Shown here: piece after piece, positions 16,620-25,328 of the stretch
Position numbering within the stretch: the stretch's first letter is position 1
Layout: each line of letters starts with the position of its first letter
Assembly (NCBI RefSeq): GCF_003688855.1
Contig: NZ_REFW01000003.1
Location: 248,001-312,000 of the forward strand
Direction of reading: 5' to 3'
DNA from: Tessaracoccus antarcticus
GTDB lineage: Bacteria; Actinomycetota; Actinomycetes; Propionibacteriales; Propionibacteriaceae
Length of the DNA stretch: 64,000 nucleotides
The notes under the pieces: generated by a model
The model's input: the letters and a program-made list of their open reading frames with translations, nothing else
Told to the model about the DNA's origin: nothing
Databases searched by the model: none
Program-made: the position numbers and the translations under genes

Positions 16620-19466
16620 TCAGCTGCAGCCGCTGGTGGAACCGCAGCCCTCGCAGACGTAGCAGGAACCCGACGGGCGCATCTTGGTGCCGCACGTCAT
16701 GCACAGCGGCGCGTCGATGTCGTGGCCCGTGAGCGACTCCATCAGCTCGGCCGTGGTGTGCGCCTCCAGAAGCGAGGGCTGGCGGGCGCCGTCCACGTTG
16801 AAGTTGTCGAAGTCGGTGTTGCGCAGGCTGTCAGCCTCCGACATCTCCGACTCGTCCTCCTCCGAAAGGTAGCTGCCGGTCTCCACGTAGCGGGCACGCT
16901 CGGCGGCGGTGTAGATGCCCAGATCGGCGCGATCGTCGAAGCTCAGGTAGTCCAGCGCGAGCCGGCGGAAGATGTAGTCCATGAAGGACTGCGCAATCCG
17001 GATGTCCGGGTCGTCGGTCATGCCGGCGGGCTCGAACTTCAGGTTCGTGAACTTCTGCACGAAGCTCTCCAGCGGCACGCCGTACTGGAGGCCGATGGAG
17101 ACGGCGATGGAGAAGGCGTCCATCACGCCGGACAGGGTGGAACCCTGCTTGCCCAGCTTGAGGAACACTTCACCCAGGCCGCCATGGTCGTAGGCACCGG
17201 ATGTCATGTACCCCTCGGCCCCGCTCACGGAGAAGCTCGTGGTGCGGCTGGAGCGCGACTTGGGCAGGCGGGCCCGCTTCGGGCGGTACTCGATGCGCAC
17301 TTCGGGCTCGGGTGCCTTGACGGCAGCCTTGTCCTCGGCCTTCTTGCCACCGTCGGACAGGGGTTGCCCCACCTTGCAGTTGTCGCGGTAGACCGCGAGT
17401 GCCTTCAGGCCGAGCTTCCAGCCCTGCATGTAGACGTCCTCGATCTCCTCAACCGTGGCCGTCTCCGGCAGGTTCACCGTCTTGGAGATGGCGCCGGAGA
17501 GGAACGGCTGCACCGCGGCCATCATGTGGACGTGACCCATGGGCTTGATGGAGCGCTGGCCCATGGCTGTGTCGAAGACTTCGTAGTGCTCGTGCGCCAG
17601 GCCAGGAGCACCGATGACGTGGCCGTGGCCACCGATGAACTCGACGATGGCCTTGACCTGCTCCTCGCTGTAGCCGAGCTTCCGCAGCGCGCGCGGGATG
17701 GTCTGGTTCACGATTTGCATGGACCCGCCACCGACGAGCTTCTTGAACTTCACGAGTGAGAAGTCGGGCTCAACGCCAGTGGTGTCGCAGTCCATCATGA
17801 AGCCGATGGTGCCGGTGGGCGCCAGCACGGAGGCCTGGGCGTTCCGGAAGCCGTTCTTGGCGCCCGTCTTGACCACCTGGTCCCATTCACGGCTGGCGAC
17901 CTTGTGGAGGCCGCGATCACCGGGAAGGACGCGCAGGTCATCGTTGGCGGCCTGGTGCTTGCGCATGACGCGCTGGTGGGCGTCGGCATTGCGGGCATAA
18001 CCGTTGTACGGCCCCACAATGGCGGCCAGTTCGGCGCTGCGACGGTACGACGCACCCGTCATGATCGAGGTGATCGCGGCAGCCGTGGAGCGGCCGCCCT
18101 CGGTGTCGTATCCCTTCCCCATGGCCATCAGCAGCGCACCAAGGTTGGCGTACCCGATGCCCAACTGGCGGAAGTTGCGCGTGGTCTCGGCGATCGGCTC
18201 CGTCGGGAAGTCCGCGAAGCAGATGGAGATGTCCATGGCCGTGATGATGAGCTCCACGGCCTTCACGAACAGCTCGGCGTCAAAGGTGTCGTCGTCACGC
18301 AGGAACTTCAGCAGGTTGAGGCTGGCGAGGTTGCAGGAGCTGTTGTCGAGGCTCATGTACTCCGAGCACGGGTTGGACGCCGTGATGGGCCCCGTCTCAG
18401 GGTTGGTGTGCCAGTCGTTGATGGTGTCGTGGTACTGGATGCCGGGATCGGCGCAACCCCAGGCCGCTTCGGCGATCTTGGTGAACAGGTTCTGCGCGTC
18501 CACCTCCTCGATGACGCTGCCGTCGGCGCGGGAGCGCAGACCGAAGGGGTTTCCCCCCACGACAGCGTCCATGAACTCGTCAGTGACGCGTACCGAGTTG
18601 TTGGCGTTCTGGTACTGGACGGAGACGATGTCCTTGCCGCCGAGGTCCATGTCGAAGCCGGCGTCACGCAGGGCCCGGATCTTGTCCTCTTCCTTGGCCT
18701 TGGTCTCAACGAATTCGACGATGTCGGGGTGGTCAACGTCCAGGACCACCATCTTCGCGGCGCGACGGGTGGCGCCCCCGGACTTGATGGTGCCGGCGGA
18801 GGCGTCGGCGCCGCGCATGAACGACACAGGGCCGGATGCGGTCCCACCGGAGCTCAGGAGTTCCTTCGAGCTGCGGATGCGGGACAGGTTCAGCCCGGCA
18901 CCGGAGCCGCCCTTGAAGATGAAGCCCTCCTCCTTGTACCAGTTGAGGATGGAGTCCATGGAGTCCTCGACGCTGAGGATGAAGCACGCGCTGACCTGCT
19001 GAGGGGAGGGGGTCCCGACGTTGAACCACACAGGGGAGTTGAAGGAGAAGTACTGGTTCAGCAGCATCCACGTGAGCTCGTGCTCGAAGATCTCGCCGTC
19101 CTCGGGGGTGGCGAAGTAGCCGTGGTCCGCGCCGGCCTTGGCGTAGGTCTTCACGACACGGTCGATGAGCGTCTTCAGGCTCGCCTCACGTTGCGGTGTT
19201 CCGACGGCGCCACGGAAGTACTTGGTGGTGACGATGGTGGAGGCGTTGACACTCCAGGACTTCGGAAATTCGACGGCCTTCTGCTCGAAGACGACCTCGC
19301 CGCTCTTCCAGTTGGTCTGGACGACGTCACGGTGGTCCCACTCGACCTCGTCGTAGGGGTGCTGGCCCTCCGTGGTGAACACGCGGCCGATGGTGAGGCC
19401 ACGCGAGGAGCCATCCACCGTGGTCTTGTTGTTGCGGCGCGTGGACGGGCTGGCAGTCGTCGTCAT
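16620..19466 (-). CDS. nrdJ: Vitamin B12-dependent (class II) ribonucleoside-diphosphate reductase
   Basis: A 948-aa adenosylcobalamin-dependent enzyme that makes deoxynucleotides in the cytosol. Visible landmarks are FNSPVWFNVG, NPCSEYMSLDNSSCNLASLN (active-site Cys region), and a C-terminal zinc-ribbon-like tail CMTCGTKM...CYVCEGCGSTSGCS (redox-active cysteines). The ATG at 19466 is chosen because GAGGAA lies 5 nt before it; an upstream GTG would overlap that site. It lies 74 bp downstream of nrdR and is probably cotranscribed. No cobalamin riboswitch was recognised. Confidence 0.97.
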   Translation of the reverse strand: MTTTASPSTRRNNKTTVDGSSRGLTIGRVFTTEGQHPYDEVEWDHRDVVQTNWKSGEVVFEQKAVEFPKSWSVNASTIVTTKYFRGAVGTPQREASLKTLIDRVVKTYAKAGADHGYFATPEDGEIFEHELTWMLLNQYFSFNSPVWFNVGTPSPQQVSACFILSVEDSMDSILNWYKEEGFIFKGGSGAGLNLSRIRSSKELLSSGGTASGPVSFMRGADASAGTIKSGGATRRAAKMVVLDVDHPDIVEFVETKAKEEDKIRALRDAGFDMDLGGKDIVSVQYQNANNSVRVTDEFMDAVVGGNPFGLRSRADGSVIEEVDAQNLFTKIAEAAWGCADPGIQYHDTINDWHTNPETGPITASNPCSEYMSLDNSSCNLASLNLLKFLRDDDTFDAELFVKAVELIITAMDISICFADFPTEPIAETTRNFRQLGIGYANLGALLMAMGKGYDTEGGRSTAAAITSIMTGASYRRSAELAAIVGPYNGYARNADAHQRVMRKHQAANDDLRVLPGDRGLHKVASREWDQVVKTGAKNGFRNAQASVLAPTGTIGFMMDCDTTGVEPDFSLVKFKKLVGGGSMQIVNQTIPRALRKLGYSEEQVKAIVEFIGGHGHVIGAPGLAHEHYEVFDTAMGQRSIKPMGHVHMMAAVQPFLSGAISKTVNLPETATVEEIEDVYMQGWKLGLKALAVYRDNCKVGQPLSDGGKKAEDKAAVKAPEPEVRIEYRPKRARLPKSRSSRTTSFSVSGAEGYMTSGAYDHGGLGEVFLKLGKQGSTLSGVMDAFSIAVSIGLQYGVPLESFVQKFTNLKFEPAGMTDDPDIRIAQSFMDYIFRRLALDYLSFDDRADLGIYTAAERARYVETGSYLSEEDESEMSEADSLRNTDFDNFNVDGARQPSLLEAHTTAELMESLTGHDIDAPLCMTCGTKMRPSGSCYVCEGCGSTSGCS

Positions 19467-19540
19467 TGCATTCCTCACTCGAGATTTCGTCGTTGCTTGT
19501 GCTTGTGTGTGTTGCGGGTGATGTAGGGATCCGGCTGGTG

Positions 19541-20068
19541 TCAGCGGATCAGGGGTTCCTGGTTGATGGGCGCATGCGCTCGCCCGGGGCGCCCGGTGCC
19601 CGCATCGTCGACCAGGGCCAACGCGGGGCGGTGCTTCATGCGATCGATCTCCTCGCTGAAATCCTCCAACGAGTCGAACTTTTGGTAGACGCTGGCGAAC
19701 CGCAGGTACGCCACCGGGTCAAGGTCCTCAAGGGGCCCGAGGATGGCGAGACCCACCTCGCCGGCCGGGATCTGGGCGAGGCCGCTGGCGCGCAGCGCCT
19801 CCTCCACCTGCTGACCCAGAGCAGCCAGTTGAAAGTCCGTGACAGGTCTTCCCTGGCATGCCTTGGTGACGCCCTTGACCACCTTGTCGCGATCGAACGG
19901 CTCGACCACACCCGAGCGCTTCACCACGGTGAGCACGATCTGCTCGACGGTGGTGAACTTGCGCTCGCACAGGGGACAGGCACGACGGCGGCGGATGGCA
20001 GAGCCGTCCTCGATCACCCGCGAATCAGACACCTTGGTGTCCTCGTGGCGACAGAATGGGCAATGCAC
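19541..20068 (-). CDS. nrdR: Transcriptional repressor NrdR
   Basis: A 175-aa nucleotide-sensing repressor of ribonucleotide reductase genes. The N-terminal zinc finger has CPFCRHED and CPLCERKF, and an ATP-cone follows ([20 protein letters not shown]). It precedes nrdJ on the same strand, as in other Actinobacteria. The last 20 residues are rich in Gly, Arg and Pro. Upstream lie a good promoter and CTAGT elements suggesting autoregulation. Confidence 0.97.
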   Translation of the reverse strand: MHCPFCRHEDTKVSDSRVIEDGSAIRRRRACPLCERKFTTVEQIVLTVVKRSGVVEPFDRDKVVKGVTKACQGRPVTDFQLAALGQQVEEALRASGLAQIPAGEVGLAILGPLEDLDPVAYLRFASVYQKFDSLEDFSEEIDRMKHRPALALVDDAGTGRPGRAHAPINQEPLIR

Positions 20069-20147
20069 GGGTGGTCCCTCCGCTGTGGAACAGCAACTGC
20101 TGAACCTCCCCCATGCTACTACGGGTGGGTGAACGGCACTGTTGCGA

Positions 20148-20160
20148 CTACTAGATGTGG
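20148..20160 (-). promoter_or_regulatory. Candidate NrdR box upstream of nrdR
   Basis: On the minus strand the site reads CCACATCTAGTAG, resembling actinobacterial NrdR boxes (CACATCTAGTG-like). A second partial copy, GCCTAGTGTTT, overlaps the -10 element 17 bp upstream. That spacing is shorter than the roughly 31-bp centre-to-centre spacing known for paired boxes, so only the first copy is proposed. Confidence 0.45.
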
Positions 20161-20164
20161 GGAA

Positions 20165-20193
20165 ACACTAGGCTTTCCCCACACGATCGTCAA
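20165..20193 (-). promoter_or_regulatory. Promoter of nrdR-nrdJ
   Basis: On the minus strand TTGACG (20193-20188), a 17-bp spacer and TAGTGT (20170-20165) form a near-consensus vegetative promoter. It lies about 90 nt ahead of the nrdR ATG, with CTAGT repeats around and after the -10. Confidence 0.65.
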
Positions 20194-20280
20194 ACCATCC
20201 ACGGCGTGTCGCACGCAACTCACAGACAACTTTGTCAAGAGCGACTCAGTGCCGCCGCAGGACCGGCGGGGTGGCGTCGC

Positions 20281-20643
20281 TCAGGGACCGGTGACGTGGG
20301 CCCACGCGGGGTCCCCGGCCACGAACTCCACGGAAGGATCCGCCTGCGTCCATGTGGCGAACTCCGCGGTGGAGACCCCCACACCCACCAGAGCCACGGC
20401 TGCCACGACGGCCACCTTGAGTTTCAGGATCAGGCCAGCTCGGCGAAGCGCCGGCGACGTGACGTGACATGACGCGGCGACGGCGGGACGCCGGGTGGCA
20501 GTCCTGGCGGGCGAGGCGGCGGTGGGGCCACCGAACTCGGGACGGGCCAGCGGTGCGGGCCTGCGCGACGTGCGAGCACCCGCCGTGGTGGGGACCGAGG
20601 AGCGCGACGTGCTGCGCACGGTGTTTGCCAGAGTTGTGGTCAT
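20281..20643 (-). CDS. Small SOS-controlled single-pass membrane protein beside lexA (DivS/ChiZ/YneA-like position)
   Basis: A 120-aa protein with a basic Ser/Thr/Arg/Pro-rich N-terminus (1-70), one transmembrane segment (about 72-92, [17 protein letters not shown]) and a 28-aa outer tail. AGGAGGG precedes the ATG. It is divergent from lexA across three SOS boxes and directly upstream of nrdR. This is the place of C. glutamicum divS and M. tuberculosis Rv2719c, which block division after DNA damage. Those relatives often carry a LysM domain; here only a LysM-like start ([11 protein letters not shown]) remains before the stop. The function is inferred from position, topology and operators. Confidence 0.7.
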   Translation of the reverse strand: MTTTLANTVRSTSRSSVPTTAGARTSRRPAPLARPEFGGPTAASPARTATRRPAVAASCHVTSPALRRAGLILKLKVAVVAAVALVGVGVSTAEFATWTQADPSVEFVAGDPAWAHVTGP

Positions 20644-20684
20644 GGTGACCCTCCTATCGCCGTGGTCCCGCAATCCGCGGTGAC

Positions 20685-20698
20685 CGAACGTGTGTTCT
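20685..20698. promoter_or_regulatory. SOS (LexA) box 1
   Basis: CGAAC-GTGT-GTTCT, one base from the actinobacterial consensus CGAAC-N4-GTTCG. It lies 42 nt upstream of the small membrane protein ATG, so it probably controls that gene. Confidence 0.8.
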
Positions 20699-20729
20699 AT
20701 AACAAAGGTACCGCACATAGATGCCGAAT

Positions 20730-20743
20730 GGAACAACTGTTCG
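20730..20743. promoter_or_regulatory. SOS (LexA) box 2
   Basis: GGAAC-AACT-GTTCG, one mismatch from consensus, placed midway between the divergent genes. Confidence 0.75.
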
Positions 20744-20842
20744 AAGCGTGTTCCCGGCGCACCCTCCGCGGGCCCGATGACTCCATCACAGCGACCACCT
20801 CTGACACTTTGCCGACCGGCTCGACACGCCGCGCGATTCCTT

Positions 20843-20856
20843 CGAACATCTGTTCG
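20843..20856. promoter_or_regulatory. SOS (LexA) box 3 at the lexA promoter
   Basis: CGAAC-ATCT-GTTCG matches consensus exactly. It covers the -35 region of the lexA promoter, whose -10 TAGGAT (20865-20870) ends 7 nt before the lexA ATG. This indicates leaderless, autorepressed lexA. Confidence 0.88.
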
Positions 20857-20877
20857 ATGACGGGTAGGATCTCCAGC

Positions 20878-21624
20878 ATGGCTGACGAACTCGACCCCAC
20901 CGCCCCCAAGCGCCGACGAGGACGCCCCACCAAGGCACAGGTGGAGGCAGAGATGGCTGGGATTTCCTCCCTGCCGGATGGCCCCGAGGACTCCTGGGGC
21001 CTCACTCCCCGGCAGCGGCGCGTGCTGCACGTCATCAAGGACGCCGTCGAAAACATCGGGTACCCACCCAGCATTCGCGAACTTGCCCAGAAGGCCGGAC
21101 TCGCATCCACCTCGAGCGTGAGCTACCAACTCAAGGTGTTGGAGGAAAAGGGGTTCCTGCGTCGCGACCCGAATCGTCCTCGCGCCCTTGTGGTGACGCT
21201 GCCGGAGTCAGAGCCGATGGCATCCGAGCAGACCTTCGACGCGCATCCCAACACCGTCAACGCCCCGCTGCTGGGGCGAATCGCGGCCGGCGGACCCATC
21301 CTTGCCGAGGAACAGGTGGAGGATGTCTTCGCTCTCCCCCGTCAGCTCGTGGGCGACGGGCAGCTGTTCATGCTGCAGGTACAGGGCGATTCCATGATTG
21401 ACGCGGCCATCTGCAGCGGCGACTGGGTGGTGGTTCGCCAGCAGCCGGACGCCAACAACGGCGACATCGTCGCGGCGCTGCTGGATGAGGAGGCAACCGT
21501 CAAGACGTATCGCCGCAAGGACGGCAAGGTGTGGCTGATGCCACACAACGAGCGGTACTCCCCCATCGACGGCAGCGACGCCCGCATCATGGGCAAGGTT
21601 GTCGCCGTGATGCGTCGTGTCTGA
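20878..21624 (+). CDS. lexA: SOS repressor LexA
   Basis: A 248-aa repressor of DNA-damage genes. A basic N-terminal extension (KRRRGRPTK) precedes the winged HTH ([19 protein letters not shown]). The S24 autoprotease domain has the Ala-Gly cleavage site in GRIAAGGPI, Ser in [10 protein letters not shown] and Lys in EATVKTYR. RecA, encoded near 37 kb, should trigger self-cleavage. No ribosome site precedes the ATG; the -10 position implies a leaderless mRNA. Confidence 0.97.
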   Translation: MADELDPTAPKRRRGRPTKAQVEAEMAGISSLPDGPEDSWGLTPRQRRVLHVIKDAVENIGYPPSIRELAQKAGLASTSSVSYQLKVLEEKGFLRRDPNRPRALVVTLPESEPMASEQTFDAHPNTVNAPLLGRIAAGGPILAEEQVEDVFALPRQLVGDGQLFMLQVQGDSMIDAAICSGDWVVVRQQPDANNGDIVAALLDEEATVKTYRRKDGKVWLMPHNERYSPIDGSDARIMGKVVAVMRRV

Positions 21625-21733
21625 GTGGACGCTCGGGCCGCCGTGCCAGCCTGCTGAGGTGTAATTCTCGGCTCATGAGTGGACCACCACTGCTTGACCC
21701 CCACTTCACCCGTCAGCTGACCTGTGTCGGCCT

Positions 21734-22750
21734 TCAGCCACCCCAGCAGTTGCGGATCCCGAAGGCCACGTCTCGTGAGGTCACCCCTGGAGCGGGATCG
21801 CCTGTGATCAGTTCGACACCCGTGTCGAGGTAGCCGCTGGGCTTTTCACCGCCGCGTACCTCGTCGGCGATCGCGGTGACGCCCTTGCGCGCCATGTTCT
21901 GGGGGTACTGCTGCGCTGTGGCGTCGATGTCGCCTGGCCGCACGGCGGTCTTGATGGCCTCGCAGCCCCCGTCGACGGAGACCACGACCACGCCACCGAG
22001 ATCCACGCCGGCGTCCTTGAGTGCTTCCACGGCACCCAGCGCTACCGGTTCGTTGACCGTGTAGACCACGTTGATGCCCGGGGTCTGTGCGAGGAGTTGC
22101 ACCATCGCCACCTTGCCCAGCTCGCGGTCGCCCGAGGTGTCCGTGGACCCGACGATGACGGGGTCGTCGTCTGCGATCCCGAATCCCGCGAGGAAGCCTT
22201 CCCTGCGGAGTTCTCCCGAGCTGATGCCGGGTGCGAGGTCCAGGATGGCCACCTGCGGCTCGAGGCCGAGTTCCTTGGCCTTCGCCGCGGCGTATTGCCC
22301 AACCATCTCACCGGCCCTCTTGTTGTCCGTGGCGTAGAACGCGTCGACCGCGGAGAGAGGATCCACCGGGGTGTCGACGGCAATCACCGTGATCCCCTTG
22401 GCCCTGGCAGCCTCGATGGCGGGCACCACGCCCTTGGAGTCGGTGCCGGCGATGAGAATGCCGTCAACCCCCTCATCGACCATCGCCTCGATGGCATTCA
22501 CCTCGCTGTCGATGTCCGTGTCGCTCGTTCCGGTGGCAGTCAGCAGCGTGACGCCCTCGCTTTTCGCGACATCCTCGGCGACCCGCCGCATCGTCACCCA
22601 GTAGGGATTGTTTTCCTGTTTGGTGATGAGGCCGATGGTGACGGGCTCCTGATCATCAGGTGTGCACCCCGCGAATCCGGCCATGAGTACCATCGACAGG
22701 CCCACGAGCGCCCACTTGGGGGCACCCATGCGGCGAAAGTTCCCTCGCAT
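21734..22750 (-). CDS. Sugar-binding lipoprotein (ABC-type, PBP type 1)
   Basis: A 338-aa ribose/fructose-type binding protein. An N-terminal signal peptide ends in the lipobox MAGFAGC, so it is membrane-anchored outside the cell. TIGLITKQENNPYW, GILIAGTDSKGVVPAIE and VVSVDGGCEAI are typical of the periplasmic-binding type 1 fold. AAGGGGAAGAG precedes the start. No ABC ATPase or permease is adjacent; the neighbour, 13 bp upstream, is a FucP-like permease. The two are probably cotranscribed. The sugar is unknown. Confidence 0.85.
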   Translation of the reverse strand: MRGNFRRMGAPKWALVGLSMVLMAGFAGCTPDDQEPVTIGLITKQENNPYWVTMRRVAEDVAKSEGVTLLTATGTSDTDIDSEVNAIEAMVDEGVDGILIAGTDSKGVVPAIEAARAKGITVIAVDTPVDPLSAVDAFYATDNKRAGEMVGQYAAAKAKELGLEPQVAILDLAPGISSGELRREGFLAGFGIADDDPVIVGSTDTSGDRELGKVAMVQLLAQTPGINVVYTVNEPVALGAVEALKDAGVDLGGVVVVSVDGGCEAIKTAVRPGDIDATAQQYPQNMARKGVTAIADEVRGGEKPSGYLDTGVELITGDPAPGVTSRDVAFGIRNCWGG

Positions 22751-22763
22751 GCTCTTCCCCTTC

Positions 22764-24080
22764 CTACTGGACCACGGCGGACGTGGCGGACGGTTTCGGA
22801 TCCCTGGAGGTACGCAGGTCGAACAGCGCATATGCGGCGACGAAGGCCAGGCAGACGCCTGGCACCACGTACCCCAGGGCGGGGCTGCCAACGTCCATCA
22901 CGAGTGCGTGCACCATCGGCAACAGTGCGCCGCCGAGGATGGCCATGACCAGCCCGGCTGCACCAAACTTGGCATCCTCGCCGAGTCCGCTGAGTGCCAC
23001 CCCGTAAATCGTCGGGAACATCAGGGAAAGAGCCGCCGAGATCGCCACCACCGCGATGAGGCCGACGATGTTCAGCGAGAACATCGCGATGAGGCAGCAC
23101 GCCACGCCGAAGACGGCCATGATCAGCAGGAGCTTGGTGGGTCTGAAGATCCCCAGAAGCCACACCATGACGAACCGGGCGATCAGGAACACGATGAGGC
23201 TGGCCTGCAGGAACCATCCCGAATTCTTCTCCGAGATTCCAACGACGTCCTGGGCGTAGAGGATCGTGAAGGTCCAGGTGCAGGTCTGGGCCGCGACGTT
23301 GAAGAACTGTGCGACGACGCCGTACCGGTAGTGCCTGTTGTGCCACAGCCGGGTCGCGACGTTGCCGACCGGCACTGCATCACCCTTGGGCTGCTCCAGG
23401 ATGGGGATCTTGCGAAAGGCAATGAGCAGCCAGATGATGACCAGCACGGCGGCGATGCCCAGGTAGGGGTTGAGGACCAGCGAGAGGTCCGCCTCCTGAC
23501 TCTGCAGGAGTTCATCCGGGCTCATGATCGTTTTGGAGGCCTCGGACGTGAGACCCGGCAGGATCAGGATGGCACCCATCAACACGCCCACGTTCGCCCC
23601 GACCGGGTTGAACGCCTGGGCCAGGTTGAGTCGCTGGGTGGCTGTCTCCTCGGACCCGAGAGCGATCACGAAGGGGTTCGCTGACGTCTCGAGGATGGAC
23701 AGCCCCGCCGCCAGCGTGAACAGTGCGAGCAGGAAGAAGCCGTAGACCAGCGCCTTGCTGGCCGGTACGAACAGCACCCCGCCCACGGCTGCGAGACCCA
23801 GCCCCGTGAGCACGCCCACCTTGTACCCGTAGCGGCTCGTGATGAACGCGGCGGGCAGCGCCAGCAGGAAGTAGGCACCGTAGTAGGCGAACTGCACCAG
23901 GGAGGACTGAAAGTTCGTCATGTCGAAGATGCCCCGGAACACCCCCACGAGGACGTCGGTCAGGTTCGCGGCGGCCCCCCAGGCCGCGAAGCACAGGATC
24001 AGCAGAATGAAGGGAACGAGCAGGGGCCGCTCGACGAACCGACTTGTGCCCGAGCGTTTCGCACTGGCTTCCTGTGTGTC
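22764..24080 (-). CDS. FucP-type sugar:H+ symporter, 5' end disrupted or unannotated start
   Basis: An MFS permease homologous to E. coli FucP along its whole length. TM1 is LLVPFILLILCFAAWGAAANLTDVLV (quoted in parts) with the Asp matching FucP Asp46; the second key acidic residue is in SILETSANPF. The open frame reaches 24080 with no ATG, GTG or TTG upstream of TM1. At 24089 an ATG in this frame is followed by ACG and then TAG (24083-24081). The first usable GTG (23948) would delete TM1 and the key Asp. It is therefore either a recent nonsense mutant, a sequence error, or uses a rare start. The end carries a charged tail. Confidence 0.75.
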   Translation of the reverse strand, partial: DTQEASAKRSGTSRFVERPLLVPFILLILCFAAWGAAANLTDVLVGVFRGIFDMTNFQSSLVQFAYYGAYFLLALPAAFITSRYGYKVGVLTGLGLAAVGGVLFVPASKALVYGFFLLALFTLAAGLSILETSANPFVIALGSEETATQRLNLAQAFNPVGANVGVLMGAILILPGLTSEASKTIMSPDELLQSQEADLSLVLNPYLGIAAVLVIIWLLIAFRKIPILEQPKGDAVPVGNVATRLWHNRHYRYGVVAQFFNVAAQTCTWTFTILYAQDVVGISEKNSGWFLQASLIVFLIARFVMVWLLGIFRPTKLLLIMAVFGVACCLIAMFSLNIVGLIAVVAISAALSLMFPTIYGVALSGLGEDAKFGAAGLVMAILGGALLPMVHALVMDVGSPALGYVVPGVCLAFVAAYALFDLRTSRDPKPSATSAVVQ

Positions 24081-24085
24081 CTACG

Positions 24086-24211
24086 TCATGCCAGCGGGGC
24101 TCTCGTGCAGACGGGTGGCCGTGTCCCCGGGATGACTGCAGCCGCCACGTTCACGGCAGTCTCCGTCGTGGGCATGCCGGCTGGATCATGCTGCGGGCTG
24201 ACTGGGACCAT
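24086..24211 (-). CDS. 41-codon leader ORF with strong ribosome site before the FucP-like gene
   Basis: The ATG at 24211 follows GGGAGGA with ideal spacing. The frame encodes 41 residues (MVPVSPQHDPAGMPTTE...) and ends at TGA 24088-24086, overlapping the FucP-frame ATG as ATGA. No family was recognised. It could be a coupling leader peptide or the frameshifted original N-terminus. Confidence 0.35.
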   Translation of the reverse strand: MVPVSPQHDPAGMPTTETAVNVAAAVIPGTRPPVCTRAPLA

Positions 24212-24270
24212 GGCGTTCCTCCCGATGGGACGACGCCACTCGGGCAACAGACAGCAGTGTCGTGGTCCAC

Positions 24271-24300
24271 ATCATCCTGATCCGCGTCACAAACTGTCAA
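24271..24300 (-). promoter_or_regulatory. Candidate promoter of the permease/lipoprotein unit
   Basis: On the minus strand TTGACA (24300-24295), an 18-bp spacer and GATGAT (24276-24271). It lies about 60 nt upstream of the leader ORF. Confidence 0.4.
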
Positions 24301-24378
24301 CCCCTTGACGGAGGCAACTGTCCTCCACCCCCGACGTCGGCGCCGACATCGGTTGCTCGACGCAACGCTGCCCTCGGG

Positions 24379-25290
24379 TCAGGGCACCTTGTTCTGCGGT
24401 GGTCTCCGGACGTGGGCAAGGAAGGTCTGCGCCGCTGGCAGGAGCCGATGCTCGAGCGCCCAGGCGATCCCGATCTCCAGTGACGCGGGGACGTCGGTGA
24501 TCGACAGGAACTGGACACCCGACTCGGGGCCGGGTCTGCTCTCCGGGTGACTGTCCTGCAACGGCAGAATGGCGACTCCGAGCCCGGCGGCCACGAAGCC
24601 GAGCACCGTGGGGACGTCGTCGCACTCGAAGTCGATGCGCGGAGTGAAGCCCGCTTCGGCGCAGAGGTCATCAGCGAGATTCCGCAGCGACGAGCCCGCA
24701 CGCAGGGCTACGAAGCCGGCTTCGGACACGGACAAGGTGTGGAGGGCAACCCCGGAACTGGAAGCGAGCGGATCCTCCGCAGAGACCACGAGGTGGAGCG
24801 ATTCCCGTGCGACGACGTGCCACCCATGGGTGGAAGGGGCGGGGCGCGACGTGGTCAGTTCCAGGTCGATGTCCCCTCGGGAGCGGAGCGTCGCGATCGT
24901 GTCGGCATGCCTCGGGACAAGCGTGAACCGCACCGACGGGTGCTCCGCCCGGAACCCTGAGACCAGCGAGGGCACCCATGTGGTCCCGAGCCATGACTCG
25001 TAGGCGAGCGTGACCGTCCCGGACTCCGGGTCAATGACCTGTTGCACCGCGGCCAGACCGTCGTCGAGGTGGTGGATCAACGCATCGACGTGCCGCTTGA
25101 ACACCACTCCTGCCTCGGTCATCCGGAGGGTGCGCCCGGAGCGACGCAGCAGAGGTGCACCCACCTCCGCCTCAAGCCGGGCCAGCGCCCTCGAGACCCC
25201 GGATTGGGAGGTGCGGGTGAGCTCGCTCACCTCCGTCACCGTCACGCCGTCTGCCACCTCTTGGAACCACCGCAGGGCATCCGTGTCCAT
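24379..25290 (-). CDS. LysR-family transcriptional regulator
   Basis: A LysR regulator of about 303 aa. The N-terminal HTH has VTVTEVSELTRTSQSGVSRALARLEAEVG, and the C-terminal effector domain is of PBP type 2 (LAYESWLGTTWVPSLVSGFR). A -10 TAGAGT (25303-25298) lies 7 nt before the ATG at 25290, so that start is preferred over the ATG at 25296 and the mRNA is probably leaderless. It sits upstream of the sugar permease genes and divergent from a small unknown gene; either may be its target. Confidence 0.9.
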   Translation of the reverse strand: MDTDALRWFQEVADGVTVTEVSELTRTSQSGVSRALARLEAEVGAPLLRRSGRTLRMTEAGVVFKRHVDALIHHLDDGLAAVQQVIDPESGTVTLAYESWLGTTWVPSLVSGFRAEHPSVRFTLVPRHADTIATLRSRGDIDLELTTSRPAPSTHGWHVVARESLHLVVSAEDPLASSSGVALHTLSVSEAGFVALRAGSSLRNLADDLCAEAGFTPRIDFECDDVPTVLGFVAAGLGVAILPLQDSHPESRPGPESGVQFLSITDVPASLEIGIAWALEHRLLPAAQTFLAHVRRPPQNKVP

Positions 25291-25328
25291 ACCCATGACT
25301 CTACGGCATGGATGACATTCAACTGAGT

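Noticed and set aside
16581-17759. 392-codon plus-strand open frame
   Set aside because: Antisense to nrdJ; it starts within a terminator hairpin.
17904-19526. 540-codon plus-strand open frame
   Set aside because: Antisense shadow of nrdJ.
19467-20280. Cobalamin riboswitch before nrdJ/nrdR
   Set aside because: No B12-box-like element or long structured leader was recognised; nrdJ is 74 bp from nrdR.
24336-24347. GTCGGCGCCGAC palindrome
   Set aside because: A short GC palindrome expected by chance at this base composition; it lies just beyond the LysR stop and no repeats of it were found nearby.
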